From positions 124,001-188,000 of the forward strand of contig BCKC01000015.1 of the NCBI GenBank assembly GCA_001600455.1: a DNA stretch of 64,000 bases, read 5' to 3'. How positions within the stretch are numbered: position 1 is the stretch's first letter; each line of letters begins with the position of its first letter. Source of the DNA: Endocalyx cinctus. Taxonomy: Eukaryota > Ascomycota > Sordariomycetes > Amphisphaeriales > Apiosporaceae. The position numbers and the translations under genes are program-made. This document shows positions 23,493 through 36,332 of the stretch, piece after piece. The notes beneath the pieces are model-generated. The model worked only from the letters and a program-made list of their open reading frames with translations. It did not search any database and was not told the DNA's origin.

Positions 23493-23599
23493 GGAGGGTC
23501 AAGGCACCTAGGGAAAACCTCGACGGCTTTAGCACTGATCACATTCTTTCCTTCTCCCTTGTCGTTCAAAGAAGAGTATGCTAGTATTGCAAAGTAATC

Positions 23600-25348
23600 A
23601 TGGCATCTGTTCATAATGACACCGATTCAACTGAGAAAGTCGACGTCAAGCTCGAAGAGCACGCTGTCACTTACGAGGTCTCTCCAAAGGAGATCCAACA
23701 GCGATTCGAGACTTTACGCGCCTTGAGTGAGTCAGAAATGAAAGCTCTGAACGAGAAAGTTCGTAAGACTATCGATTGGCGGATGATGCCTTGCATTACC
23801 GCCATGTTTCTTCTGAAGTAAGAACCATCACTTTCACTTCTAACAACGACCTGCCGTTACTAAACCATCTCTGCAGCTATTTAGATCGAATCAATGTCTC
23901 CAATGCTCGACTTGCCGGTATGCAAGAGGACCTTCACATGACCGACACTATATGGAGCGCAGGCATTTCAACCTTCTACATTGGCTATTTGATCGGTCAG
24001 CTCCCAGGTAATATACTTCTAGCAAAGTCAAATCCTCGATGGTTCTTACCTTCGATGATGCTGCTTTGGAGTGTTGGGACTATCGCCACTCCGGCGATAA
24101 AGAAGTATGTCCAAAATTTTCGCCAGATTGATCTGTAAAGGGGTCTGAACTAACATTTTCTCTACTTTAGCGGAGCCGGGTTCTGCGTCATCCGCTTTTT
24201 TGTTGGACTGGCAGAAGCTCCTTTCTTCCCGGCTATCACCTTAAGTACGTCGATCGTTCATCCTTTGGAGGTTGCTGGTATCCTGTAGACTAATCAATAT
24301 TAACTTTTTAGTGACCTCGTCGTGGTACACGGCGGAAGAAAACCCTCTCCGCATGGCCATCTGGCACGCAGGCAACACTATATCAAACATACTGTCGGGA
24401 TTCTTGGCGGCCGGTATCCTGACAAACATGGAAAATGTTGCCGGGTTGCGCGCCTGGCAGTGGTTTTTCTTGATAGAAGGTGGCGTCTCTATACTAGTCG
24501 CTCTCGTCGGTTACTTCGTACTCCCTGCGTGGCCGCGAAACACTCATTTTTTAACCGAGCAAGAGCGCGAGATGGCTCAGTACCGGGTCATGTTAAGCAG
24601 TGGTGGGAAGGACGAAGAAGATGGCGGTATATGGGATGGCGTCAAGATGGCCGTAAAAGATCCGTTCACCTGGTTCTTCTGTTTGATGCACTTTGCTCTT
24701 GTTACGGCCCAGAGCTTTAAAGACTTCTTACCCTCGGTACACTACCCCTTCTTTCTTTCTGATGATTCTCTGCGCAAGTTAAGCTAACACTCGATGCAGA
24801 TATTGGAAACGTTTAATTTCTCCACGCTCACTACCTACCTAGTACAAGCTCCTCCTTATGCTATCGCGTACGTATTCTCGTGCTTTGCCGCCTGGTCTTC
24901 GGGGAAGAGACGAGAAAACTATTTCCACGTGGTCATTCCAATTTTCTTCAGCGCCATCGGCGCTTCCCTGCTAATCAGCACACTCAACGTCGGTGCTCGG
25001 TACTTCGGTCTTATCCTCCTCATATGCGGCACCTACTCGGGCCTTAACTTGCAGATCGCGTGGGAGACCATCTTGGTCCCAGCGCCGCGATCGAAGAAGG
25101 CGGCCCTTATCGCCATTGCTAACTGCATCTCCCAAAGCAGTCATTGGTTCAGTCCGTACTTCTTTCCGACCGAACAAGAACCGTTTTATAGGCTTGGTGG
25201 AGGTTTAATCCTCTTCGGATGTCTGGCAGTTTTTGTAAGCGCAACATTGGTCAGGTGGCGTGCGAAACTATTGAATAAGAGGCTGGACGAGGCACAAGGA
25301 TGGTCAGAAAGCAGCGGTAACGAAAGGGGATGGAGGTATATCTTATAA
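23600..25348 (+). CDS. MFS permease, allantoate (Dal5)/anion:cation symporter type
   Basis: Five exons (23600-23817, 23877-24104, 24171-24244, 24312-24736, 24800-25348) give 497 residues. The acidic cytoplasmic N-terminus leads into NYLDRINVSNARLAGMQEDL, typical of the first helix and loop of Dal5-type permeases. STFYIGYLIGQLPGNILL, GAGFCVIRFFVGLAEAPFFPAITL and MTSSWYTAEE match the second to fourth helices of the family. About twelve hydrophobic segments are visible, with the family's large central loop (LPAWPRNTHFLTEQERE). The family moves allantoate, nicotinate, dipeptides and other organic anions into the cell with protons; the substrate here is unknown. No nitrogen-catabolism gene is directly next to it. 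Confidence 0.9.
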
Positions 25349-26679
25349 GCGTAGCGTATCTAGTAGAACCGTATATTCCTAGGTATAATTTTCGATGAGT
25401 ATACCTGATTATCTGCATAGAGTTTTACAACGTGTCGCACGAACATCGAGACTTGAATCCCGACGAAGATGATTTTAGCAGAGAGGCAATGTGAAAGAAA
25501 ATTAGCTGGGATCCTATCCTGTATCAATGCAGAAAAGAACACAACCCCTTCGTGTTGCCTGCAGATGACGATGGCCATCCTAGTGCTCTAATTTCCACCA
25601 CGTACGGACTCAGTCATCCCAAATGTTCAGAGAGAACCTTGGAAATTGCTATATGTTGAAGCAGTCAATTAATTATACGCATAGGCCGTAATAGCATGCG
25701 ACGAGTTATAGGGGGGTCAGTGAAAGCAGTGGTGTTAGTGTTAGTGGGCATATGCCCCGTAAATTAGCGTATACGGGTACAAGTATAACCAGTAATTAAC
25801 AACCTAATTGAAATTGAACAGCATCAATAATGTGTTACGTTACTCTTACCGTGTCAGCGTGTACAGCGTCGTTCGCGATAGATTCTCAACAAAATCTCCT
25901 ATTTCTAAGTTAGTTATTCTTGCAATGATTATTTAGATGAATTCACTGTCTATCAATGTGTCACTAATTATGTATTCCATGCATGGGTTCATTGTGGCTT
26001 CTTAGAAATCCCATTTATTTCGACATCCTTGTAGCCGTAATACGATTTCGAAGTGATTCAAACTTACTACTTCTCAAAATGACTTCATTCTTATATCCCT
26101 TATTGGAAAGTATACAGGCCAGGTGCTGGTTAATATCAAAGATCAGTGTAAGGTAAGATAAGCGAACCCATCCTGCCACCATCGGGTTAGGACCCAGGCT
26201 CGGAATCTTCCTTACTATAAAATTCGATCGTAGGAAATTTGACACCTGGTCAACGACATGCATAATTGTTGTATAGTCTGGCTTCGTGTCCGAGATCTCC
26301 GGGGACATATCAATGCAGGTCACTCTGCAGCTTTTCGAGACGGTAATCCAATCACCCCATTTTATCCAGAATTGAGCCGAATATATCAGCCAAGAATATC
26401 CGCAAACAACGGAGCAAGACGAGTATATATGTCGAACATCTGATGATCGTTTTAGTTGAATGATAGACAGCTACCTATAAGAGATATGCCCAAATGTATA
26501 CACTCGCATATAGGTATAAATAGTAATTGGTCTCAAAGACTTATGTGCTCCCAGCCCCTATCTTGCCAGGCTTGCTCGACTGGTATTTATTATAGGTTAC
26601 ATCTAGGAGACATTCTATAGATATTTCTGAAATTTGAAGCATAAAACCGTCACCAAGTTGATATACCGGGCGTCTGAAC
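25349..26679. other. AT-rich intergenic region before the P450 gene
   Basis: About 1.3 kb. A minus-strand frame covering roughly 26450-26015 stays open for some 145 codons (including the Met-start part at 26323-26015) but shows no motif, splice partner or signal peptide. It may be a decayed gene or chance. Nothing else recognised. Confidence 0.4.
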
Positions 26680-28384
26680 ATGGAAATTACAGTGATCGCT
26701 AGCTGTATTTGCGGATTCTCGATACTCCTGTTTGTATTACGCTCCGCATTCGGTATTGGTTTCTCGGATCATGTTTCGTACCGAAAGAACTGTGATATCT
26801 TCAGCGAGAGTCGATGGCCCATACCTCGCTTTATACTAACACTACTCTTTGCTGTAAGAGCGCCCAAGATATTGGCCAAGGGGTATGAAAAGGTCAGATT
26901 TTTATTACAAGTGTCATCATATCAAAACTATAGGTTATGATCATCATACTCACATGATGTTGATATTTTAAAGTTCAAAACGCAAGCTTATGAGATTGCA
27001 CTGGCCGATAAAACGATCACCGTCTTGCCGTTAACCACTCTTAATGAGCTATCCAACCTCCCATCGACCATCGCTAGTCAAACAATCGCTATAGAAGGCG
27101 ACCTCATGGGACAGTATACGAAGGCGAATCTCATTCTAGACACTAAGTTGCACCAGACGGTAATTCAGCGGAAACTAACACCACACCTTCAACTTATGAC
27201 ACCAGGTCTGGAGCGAGAACTAGCAGCGTCATTTAGGGAGGATATACCGGACTGCAAGGACTGGACACCCTTTCAGCCATATTTTTGTTTGGGCAAGGCA
27301 TCATCAAGGCTAGTTGCGCAGGTTCTCATGGGCTCCAACTTCGCTCATAAGGAAGAATGGCTAGAACTTGCTTGGAGCTATGACGAAAGTTGTAAGTTTC
27401 ATGGTCCATCCCTAAATGCAGTCGAAAACCCAAGGGGGAGTGTTCATATTGACTCGAATTAAAGTATTTCGAACGACTATTCCTCTGCGATTTTCCCCTC
27501 CTTGGGCGCGACCATACTTGTGCGTTCTTCTCCCTTCGTATTGGGAATGTCAGAGAACTATCAAACGTGCGAGGGATCTTCTTGGGCCTAGGATCGTAGA
27601 GCTACTTAGTTCAAATGAGGATAAATCATCTGAATTGTTTAATGAAGAAGAAGACCCCAATGTAATGTCCTGGCTGGTCGACCTGGCTAGAGGGTCGGAG
27701 AGGGACCCAGACACGATCGCGCAAATGCAAGTCTTACTGGCTTTGGCAGCCGTTCATACGACTCTTCTCCGCATTTTAATGGTTTTATACGATATCATGG
27801 CAGATCCTGCTCTCCTCCAGGCGCTCCAAGAGGAGATTAAGGAGGCCACCGCCGGTACTGGATGGGACGATCAAGTTTATGACAGGCTACACAAACTAGA
27901 CAGCGTCCTCCGCGAGTCGCAAAGGTTATCCCCTCCGTCGATAAATGGCCTGAAACGCCATTTTCTCCAAGACTACACGTTCCAAGACGGGATTCGGGTG
28001 CGGAAAGGATCGTACGTCTGTCTCCCCACGATGGCCATAGAGCACGACGAACAATTCTACCCTGATCCGCAAAAGTTTGACGGTCTACGGCATTATCGCC
28101 ACTACGCAGAAGCGATGAATAAACACGGGAAGAATGAGGCGGACAAGTTCCGGTACACGGCGACGAACTCGACAGCTCTCACTTTTGGTCATGGGAAGCA
28201 CGCGTGCCCTGGGAGGTTCTTTGCCAGCTTGATGAGTAAAATGGTAATAGTGAAACTCCTTACCGAGTACGATTTGAAATTTTTACCTGGGACGGGTAGA
28301 CCTCGTAATATTATGGTTCACGAATTTGTTATGACGTGGCCGTGGCAAAAAATACTCATCAGGAAGAAGAAGGATATAAAGTAG
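26680..28384 (+). CDS. Cytochrome P450 monooxygenase
   Basis: Three exons (26680-26892, 26974-27391, 27465-28384) give 516 residues. Residues about 1-25 form the ER membrane anchor (MEITVIASCICGFSILLF). The haem-binding loop is FGHGKHACPGRFFA with Cys458 as the iron ligand, the K-helix has ExxR in VLRESQRLSP, and the I-helix has LALAAVHTTL in place of the canonical AGxxT. The Ala-Ala-x-His-Thr-Thr variant is common in fungal P450s of secondary metabolism. An expected Arg/Pro-rich PERF-like block is replaced by DPQKFDGLRHYR, again usual in these fungal groups. The intron acceptor at 27464 was chosen because it restores FSPPWARPYL, a conserved region. No synthase or terpene gene adjoins it, so the substrate is unknown. 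Confidence 0.88.
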
Positions 28385-28752
28385 GACGAGTCTGTCGAGG
28401 TCTTTTTCATCTGAGATACATAAATTGACTACGTAACTGACAGACTAATAGATGGATGCATATATGCCATATTATGGAAATATCGGTATATTCCTATAGT
28501 AATCATTATTGAACAAACCCAGTAAACTCTTACTTATCGATAAGCATATCAAAGACTCGAAGATGACGATTTTCACTCAGAAGGTGGATAGGATCAATAT
28601 AAGAATCAGTACATGCTATTCAGTATTTTGTATTATACTTTTCAAATACTCATGTTCATTCTCTTATAATAAATTTTAACTAAATTATGTGTTATTTGAA
28701 ATAATTGATTTCCTATTTTTTCTTAATCATCTAATACCGCGCCTCTGAACAT
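28385..28752. other. Very AT-rich spacer
   Basis: A short AT-rich spacer between the P450 3' end and the next gene. It holds the latter's promoter; no gene. Confidence 0.5.
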
Positions 28753-30686
28753 ATGTTTCCAACCCGTCACCTTATACGGAATGTTACCACACCACTCCAT
28801 CGTAGGCCTCGCCGGCCAAACGCTCCTCTAGCCTCTCCCGTCTTGCGGATAACATGTCGTTATGCAAGCTCTAAAAATTGGTTGGCACAGTCCAGGGTGC
28901 CGGTCGGTGAAATTGCCGAAAAGCTCTGGGATACCGGTCTTTGGTCTAAATCAGCTCTCAAGAATAAGCCCAAGCCCAAGACCAAGCTACCCAAAGCCGA
29001 CAAGAACAAGGTTAATATCGTGAGCGAAAAACTTTGCGGTAGGTGATATATTGTTCGGTCTCTCGCATGTATTATATATATGCATACATATATACATATA
29101 TACTTAAATACTTTATATTCTAACTATGGCGCCTCGCAGATGATATATTCTCTTACATAGGCCCGTCTCTCGATCGGCACAAGGGATGCGACATCCTCGA
29201 TATGTACCCGGGCGTCGGACTGTGGAGTCGCAAACTCAACGACTACCTTCAGCCCAGGTCTCATATCATGTTGGAACCCGACGAAGAGTTTTACAAGCCG
29301 TTTTTACAGCCTCTCCTCGACCGGCCCGGCACCGTCATCCTTCCGAAAATGGGCGTCGTCTGGAATGACCTGAAAGACGTCCTGACGCCGGAATACCTGC
29401 CGCACCAGACCATGCGAGCCAAGCACGAAGCGGCCGAGCCCAACGACACCTTGCTCGTGACCGCCAACCTCGCCTTCCACCCGAAGAAAAGGTACATGAA
29501 CTTCGAGTCCCTCGCCGTGCTCGTGCTGCACCAGTTCCTCGACGCCGTCCGCACCGGCAGCCTCTTCTTCCGGTACGGCCTCGTGCGCATGCTCATCTGG
29601 ACGCGGCAGGAGGATAAGGTGAGCTGCCTGCCGCGCACGATCCAGCGGCGCAAGCGCAGCGCGCTCATGGCCGAGCTCGGGTGCGAGTTCTTCAACGAGG
29701 TCTGCGGCCGCGACCACGAGCACGCGCGGCTCGTGCGCGACGAGGCCATCAACGCGAGCAGCGGCTACGAGACGCTCGCGCGCATGCGCGCCGCCGGCCT
29801 CGTCATGCCGGCCGGCCGCGAGACCCCCGACTACCTCGAGGCCCGCGACGCGCTCGCCGCCGGCCGCGTCCCGCCGACGCCGGGCGCGCAGAAGCCCGTG
29901 ATCCAGTACGCCTACCTCAAGCAGCTGCACGAGATCGCGGCCCTCTCGCAGGAGGAGAGGGACGAGATGGACGAGGCGAGCGCCAAGAGGCTGCAGGACA
30001 TGCAGTTCCGCGAGCAGTACTCGAACCAAGGGCAGGAGCGCCTGTACGAGTTCTCGAGCCGGTGGGACGAGATCACCGCGCTGCGCCTGGACCCGAACGC
30101 GTCGAAGGAGGCCGTGGATCGGCTCGAGGCCAAGTGGCACGAGGACCTCGAACAGACCCCCAGGGCGTTTAAAAACACGTTCCGCCTGTACCGCGACGGC
30201 CTCCAGGCCTGGCGCCAGAAGCTGCTCCTGTGGGATCGCCGCACCTACGAGCCCATGCTCGTCAAGGCCGAGGAGTTCTTCCCCAACACCGAGTGCTCCC
30301 TCCTCGACATCCAGCCCAAGAGCGTCGACCCGATGCTGCGCGAGACGGGCCCAGGGTCCACCCGCTCGTCCGATTACTTGGAGCTGATCCTGAGCACCAT
30401 CCTCAACCAGAGTACCCTGCCCATACATCAATCCATCGAAAGCCTCTCGCCGGGCGCGTCGGACTGGATCATGCCGAGATGGGAGGGTGTGCGCGATCCG
30501 AGGAGGGGAGGCATCATTTCGTCCGACCCGAACATGCAGCTCGATTCGAGGACGTTGACCGAGGACCACGTCAAAGAGCTGCTCAGACACTGGATGGAGT
30601 GGCCCTTCCGTCCGCCTTATCACGAGCTTGTGGCTATGCTACACGACGATGTTGAAAAGTCGACCGATGCGAATATGGCTGATTAA
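28753..30686 (+). CDS. Mitochondrial transcription factor 1-like / rRNA dimethylase-family protein
   Basis: Two exons (28753-29038, 29140-30686) with a 101-base intron give 610 residues. The first 35 or so residues are rich in Arg and lack acidic residues (MFPTRHLIRNVTTPLHRRPR), a mitochondrial presequence. After the intron, DDIFSYIGPSL and DILDMYPGVGLWSRKL form the S-adenosylmethionine-type motif I, and LLVTANLAF resembles the motif IV region of the KsgA/Dim1/Mtf1 family. Motif I here is D-x-x-P-G-V-G. Yeast Mtf1 uses this fold to help mitochondrial RNA polymerase open promoters without methylating. A long C-terminal part (about residues 330-610) extends beyond a minimal methylase. The coding region is strikingly GC-rich compared with the AT-rich spacers around it. 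Confidence 0.8.
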
Positions 30687-31579
30687 AATCGTGGGGGGTA
30701 GATGATCTAAATTCACTATTGTGTAAATATATACCACGTAAAATATGTTTGTGTACATATACAGTGTAAGAATATAGATATAGATAAATATATGAAGTAT
30801 AACTTTCACGATACACCAACTTGACTAACTGCAGAATGCAGCTACGGCAGACAGAGGTGACGCATTTTGAAGCTCTCCAAACAATCTCATGAAATATAAG
30901 GTTGAGGGTTTCACATAAATATCGGATGATGAATATATATATAGTACTACTCAGTTCCATCTCCGTCTCCAAATGCCTCTTAATAAACAACGTATCGTTG
31001 ATCCACCTCACTCCGTACGCCGCATTCCAAGAGAAAAAAAAGAGCAAAAGAGTTGGAGAAAAAGCAAAAATACCTGGTGTATCTTCATTCTTTTATACAC
31101 TGGATGCCATCGACAAGAACATAAATAGGTCTTGATGCTGAGCAAACCAAAAAAAAAAAAAAAAAAAAAAAATTGACCTTCAAAAAAAAGTCAAGTCATA
31201 CCCTAAACGCCAGCGTTGATGACCCTTTTTGTCTGAAACATGTACATCGATTGATGCTTCGATTTGTATGTACACCGAAGAGGAAAATGAGAAAAATCGT
31301 TTTTGTCTTCCCTTTCCTCACTCGTCGTTATTCCACTTATTCTCTTGCTCTCTTGCTCGCTCGCTCATCATTCCAAGGGGTATAAATCGTTAAAACAATG
31401 TTCTACTACTCCCAAACCCAGAGAGAAAAGGAAAAAAAAGACAATATTCTGCCACCATTTTGATTGTTGTGAAACGTCAATTTTGACGCAGTCAAAACCC
31501 TCGTTTTTCCTCTTTTTCTCTTCTTTATTTTTTTCTTGTTTTCTCTTTTTTTTTTTCTTTTTGTTTGTTTGCCGAGAAA
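30687..31579. other. Convergent 3' region with homopolymers
   Basis: The Mtf1-like and GT90 genes end here tail to tail. A 24-base A run lies near 31149-31172 and T-rich runs near 31501-31565. ACTCCGTA is at 31010-31017. The open frames here are low-complexity and not supported. Confidence 0.5.
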
Positions 31580-33814
31580 TCATCTTTCCTCGACCCATCC
31601 CATTACTTCTCTCCGCTCATCTGATACACGAGCGTATTCAAGCAAGAGACGAAGGGTATATATCTGCATATCCTCTTTCCGTAGAGCTTTTTCGGCCCAC
31701 GCTTTGCCGTCCATCGCGATCTTCCTAGCGACCGCGTCGTGAGCGGGCTTAATACCCTCGTACCCCATGAAATACTCCATGATTCCATAGTAGTCGCCGA
31801 ATCGGTTATCCATGGGTACGAAATGCTTCCAGGCAATCAGCCGGTTGTCGTGCCATTCCCGGAACATGGTGCTTTTAATAGGGACACTGGTGCTCCTCAA
31901 AAAGCCTAAATATCGACCGGAAAACGAGTTTCCGTCCACGTCGGGAAGGTACTTGTAGTCATACTGGACGGCCAGGTCTTGAGCAAGCATGACGTCATAT
32001 TCGTGATCGAGGTAGACGCAGCGGCCATCTTCCCGCAGCTCCTCGTCAAGGTCTTGATCGCAAAAGAGATCGGTGAAGCCGACGTCTTGCCATTGTAATG
32101 ACCACTGGCCTAGGCGCTTTTGCTGCTGGGCCATGAGCTTGTATGTGGCATCTGGAAGCTCAAAGTTGATGGGCGGCTCTAATCCTTCCTCGGCGCGCAT
32201 GATTTTAGTTGCGTTCGCCAAGGCGACGAAGCGATGGCGCTGGAAACCTTTCCATCGCTTCTCGTCGTGCCGTCCACCGGTAGCGACGCCGCGCCAGACC
32301 AACGCGTTAATCTTCTCCTCCCAACGAGGGCCATGGTAGTCGCCGCCGGTAAACCGCTCTTCGTCTTTCCAATACATCGGGGCCGGCAGGAGGATCTCGT
32401 TGTTGGTGGCAAGCTTGCTCCCGCCAAATAAGGGGAAAAGGGACTTGGTGGATTTTATCGACAAAGGTTTGATGAAAATCCCCTCCAAAGCTTGCAAGTC
32501 TGGCTGGTGGCAGAACTCGCGCGAGAGAGTGGAGTTAGTAACGAAGCCCTGATACATGTGAGGCGTCGCCCACGACGGGGAAAAGGCCGGAGACTGGTCG
32601 AAGGACTTCGCCACGGGCGTCTTCCGGGCGGGGCTGTCAGGCGGACATCCTCGTCGCGCAATCTGCCAAAAGGAACCTATTTATTACATTATGCACCCAT
32701 TAGTCTCAATTTTCCACGTACGTTCTCCCCCAAACTATTTTGTCGGGGGATATAACATATGAAGGAGGTTTCCAATCTTACCAGACTCCTCCCACGTCTT
32801 TTTCCGCCCGACGGGACTTTTTTCACCCTCCTCGAGCGGGGGTAGGCTCTGAAACTCGCCGGAGACTCTGTTGGCGGGGGCCAGGAAACGATTCCTCTCG
32901 GCCTTTTTCATATACCCGGCCATATCTTCCCAAGGAACAACGATGCGAGGTTCGTCCATAGCATTTAAAGGTATGTCCATATCAGGGAGTAGATGCTCTA
33001 TCGTCTTTATCAAGTCCAACCATATCTGAGTCCAAAACCAATCGCTCTCGGCGCTGGCGTTTCCGTTGCGGATATTGATAGTCATCTCGAAGTCCCATGC
33101 CTCCTTACGTATGCGCTTCGGATCGTAGCCCCAGAAGGGGTCTAAATCGTGATAAATCTGATCGAAAAAGTCCTCCACCATAATAGCGTGGTGGTCCTTC
33201 GCATACTTATACCACTTATCAAAGCCCGGGGGAGGGTGGCGTCCTCTGCGCTTGCGATATTCGTGCGCGGCTTGGTTGAGACTTTTGGATTCTTTGGATA
33301 AGAGATCGTTGAATTCTTTCTCGGCGGCCTTGACAAGTTCGTCGATGGGGTGCGTACCGGTAGAGACCGGGGGCTTCGGCGTCGAGCCGGTTTTGTCTTC
33401 ATCTTGATCGTAACTAGGTTTATCAGCAAGGGAGTCCTGGTCAGGCGCATCCTTGTTGACGTCGTCTTGGAGGAATTGGTCAGCGTAGTCAACATCGGCA
33501 TCGTCTTCGTCTTTATCATTGGTCACTTTCTGATCAACAGATGCACCAGTATCAACAGAAGTGGGTATTTCTTCGGGACTATTTTTCGGGGGATTGTCGA
33601 CAGTGGGCGGCGAATTTGATCCAATATCTATACTGCCCGGATTCGCGTTTTCCGCGACGGTGCCTTGGTCGGACCAAACATATGGATCGGGAGCTGGAAG
33701 TCGGTTCTCGCCATGATCGTTGAGATAGTAGATGATACATAGTAATATTGCGCCGGTAAGTAAGTATCGAACAAGATGAGAAGGTCTCCTAGGAGGAAAG
33801 GCCGGTGACCGCAT
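31580..33814 (-). CDS. GT90 (CAP10-type) glycosyltransferase
   Basis: Two exons (33814-32782, 32676-31580) give 709 residues. The N-terminus is short and cytoplasmic, then a signal anchor (residues about 15-31, LVRYLLTGAILLCIIYYL), then an acidic low-complexity stem (about 50-150, with repeated Asp/Asp-Val-Asp) and a catalytic domain facing the Golgi lumen. Family marks are FWQIARRGCPPDSPAR across the exon join, VWRGVATGGRHD, and KYLPDVDGNSFSGRYLGFLRSTSVPIKST. The last is the conserved GT90 donor-site block. The founding member of the family is Cryptococcus CAP10/xylosyl-type enzymes, so transfer of a pentose or similar sugar to a glycan is likely but the exact reaction is unknown. Confidence 0.9.
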
Positions 33815-35841
33815 GGTGAGTTCGCGGTAGGGCGAGGGGACGGCCCTGAGAACGGAGTGATATAAGCACGTATGCAGTGGGTCTCGAGTCGGTCTTTTTT
33901 TGCTGGCGGATAGATGACGAGTACTTTAGGATATTGGACGATATTCGCTACCCAGAATCTAAGAGACGCGCTCTTTTTATCGCCCTTTCCCTTTTTTTCT
34001 TGCTCTTTATTTACTCTTTCCGCTATTGTATAGGCTAGTATTGATATAGACAGCGTGCGCAAAGGGATACGAGAACAATAATGATATGGCAGCGGTTGAT
34101 ATCACAGGTTTCTAGTTAGGTTACGAGGCCGGCGAAAGGCAGTCCTTCAACGTGATAGAGGAGGCAAAATGGAAGAGGAAGAAGGAGGAAGAAGAAGAAG
34201 ACGAAGACGAGGACGGCGCATCGAATCTATCGGCGGAAATGCGATTGCGACTAGGGCACGGGATTGTTGTTGTCGTGATCGAGAGTGCGATAACGGTTGA
34301 AATAGACGTTAGGCTAAGTTGGTTTACAGAGACTCGCTCTATAAGACGGATATTGTCATGATAAGGCTAATATGAACAGGATTCGAGGGCTGCCTAAGCA
34401 CCATTCCTGAGAATTCTTTCAGAATAGAGGTGCGAATAAGATGAGGAAGTAATGATGAAAATTAAGACAAAGAGCAGTAACAGATAATTAATACTCTTTT
34501 GGGAATATAATGACTCGAACAATATATACTAAAACAGCAAGCAAAGCTGACAGTTTGACAGTTTAACACGAGTAATAATTAATCGTATATACACCGTAAG
34601 GACCGTTTAACACAGTCATACGAGATGATAGAAAAGGAAGGGAAAAAGAGAAGAGAGGAAGGATTAAAATTGGTTCGTTCAAGATGTGACAAAAGTTGAC
34701 GAAGTATTTTATTTTATTTTTGTTTATCGTTTATTTTTTTCGTCTCTCCGAGAGAGGGGGGGGGTGGTTTTTTCGAGGTAAGAAAAGAAGGCTTAAGATA
34801 AGTTCGGGGAATTTACTGCGGTAATAATTACTGTGTACCTAGGTATGTTATAGCCAAGTTGTACAAGCAGGACAAAAGATAGGTTGAGAAATTAGACGTA
34901 GATCGAAATGTGGGATTTACTCTCACTTTGGTTGTAACAACGTCAATCTTTAACAATATAGATACATCTATGGAGAAGTACTATAATTCATCACCCGTAG
35001 ACCTTACCATAAACGTACCGCTATTACATACGTAGTGTTATATAGCCACTTTACTGTAGTACGTATAGTGTACAGAGTACAAGTACTATACATAGTAAAT
35101 TGAAGGTAGTGTGGAGTAGGGGAGTGGAGATATTCTGTACCGCACCGTAGCCTGCGTAGTGTAATGGGTTATAGCGTTATAGCGTTATAAACCGGTAATT
35201 TAGTGGCCAGTAGAACGATACAAAAGAAGTTAGATATACCCGTAGATAGTGACTACCTAGGCATCTTCACTTATCGTTAAGTACATGTAAGCACTTAAGT
35301 ATGAACGTTAGTATCCTACGATACACTATAATATCTACTATAAAGTCCTACCGTTCTATACGCGTAATATTATTGTATCTACATATATATCTACATATAT
35401 GTAATGTCTATACCTAGGTAGATATAACATTGGAAGTTAAGTACTGAATTATTATTATGCTTCACTTAAGTGCTTAAGTAATACGTTTTAACTAAATAGG
35501 AAATAATGGATAGTAGATAAAGTGGCAGAGTGGTACATCGTACTCCGTACCAGTAAAAAATACCGTTTGTACCGAGGCGTTGGAAGTTCCGTAATTTAAA
35601 TTGACTGAGGGGAAGCACATCTACGGTATACAGGCAGACAGGTACTACCAATCACTACGTAGCACCTACAGTAGTGTAGTACTGATATCCACCATCACCG
35701 CTTATTTACTCCGTATATCACAATACGTTCTTCACCAAATACAAAATGGCTACTCCAAAAATTCCCCATAGTCGGTACTGGTTCGGTGCACCCATCGGAT
35801 AATACTTATTGTAAGCAACAAGTACGTAAGTACCTAAGGTA

Positions 35842-35863
35842 GGGGGGGGGGGGGGGGGGGGGG
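35842..35863 (+). repeat. Poly-G tract (22 G)
   Basis: An uninterrupted run of 22 guanines in AT-rich DNA, flanked by TACCTAAGGTA on the left. Confidence 0.9.
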
Positions 35864-36306
35864 CATATTTAAAAGGACATTGGATGATATGATAAATCGC
35901 GTGGAGAAAGAGAGAAGACAAAAAAGAAAAACAAAAAAGAAACAGGTAAATGACGGTGAAACGCTGCGAGAATGCATGAATGCCGAAAATCATCACCCCT
36001 TTCATTATCTCTCTCTTTTCCATACTACCAATTCCGGCTATTAAAATATCATCCCGTAACTGTACTACATCGGCGGAAGAACGTTCCGAGAGAAGGAGAA
36101 TATTCTGCTTATTCGACAATTCATTTTATCTTCATACACAGTACTTACATCCACGGATAGCTGATATCATCGCAAACCTGACACATATACTAATTATTAT
36201 ATATGCTGTATTATCCGCTTGCAATGACCATCGCGACTCGTATCCGAAAAGAAAAGAGAATCGATTAGACCACATTTTCTTTTCACTGAAAATACTAGAT
36301 ACTCAG

Positions 36307-36332
36307 TACCTAGGTAGGTACATACCTAGGTA
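36307..36332. repeat. Pair of TACCTAGGTA palindromes
   Basis: Two copies of the ten-base palindrome lie at 36307-36316 and 36323-36332, six bases apart. Further copies are at 34836, 35411 and 51657. Confidence 0.85.

Larger units (their letters stand above)
22798..23599. other. Upstream region of the Dal5-type permease with two GC palindromes
   Basis: This 0.8 kb stretch follows the carrier gene and precedes the permease. It includes two perfect GC-rich palindromes and a TATA box, listed separately. No gene was recognised; the minus-strand open frame at 22955-23176 lacks motifs. Confidence 0.5.

Noticed and set aside
26015..26450. Minus-strand frame open for about 145 codons
   Set aside because: No recognisable domain, start context or intron structure; kept only as a note in the intergenic entry.
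18135..28384. Secondary-metabolite cluster (zinc-cluster factor, MFS permease, P450)
   Set aside because: No polyketide, peptide or terpene synthase is present, and a carrier and a Dal5-type permease do not fit such a cluster.
29304..30623. Long minus-strand open frame (439 codons)
   Set aside because: Shadow of the GC-rich Mtf1-like gene; its composition is Leu/Val/Arg-rich repeats of the reverse codons.
31303..31742. Phe/Ser-rich plus-strand frames
   Set aside because: They are translations of T-rich low-complexity DNA and the antisense of the GT90 3' end.
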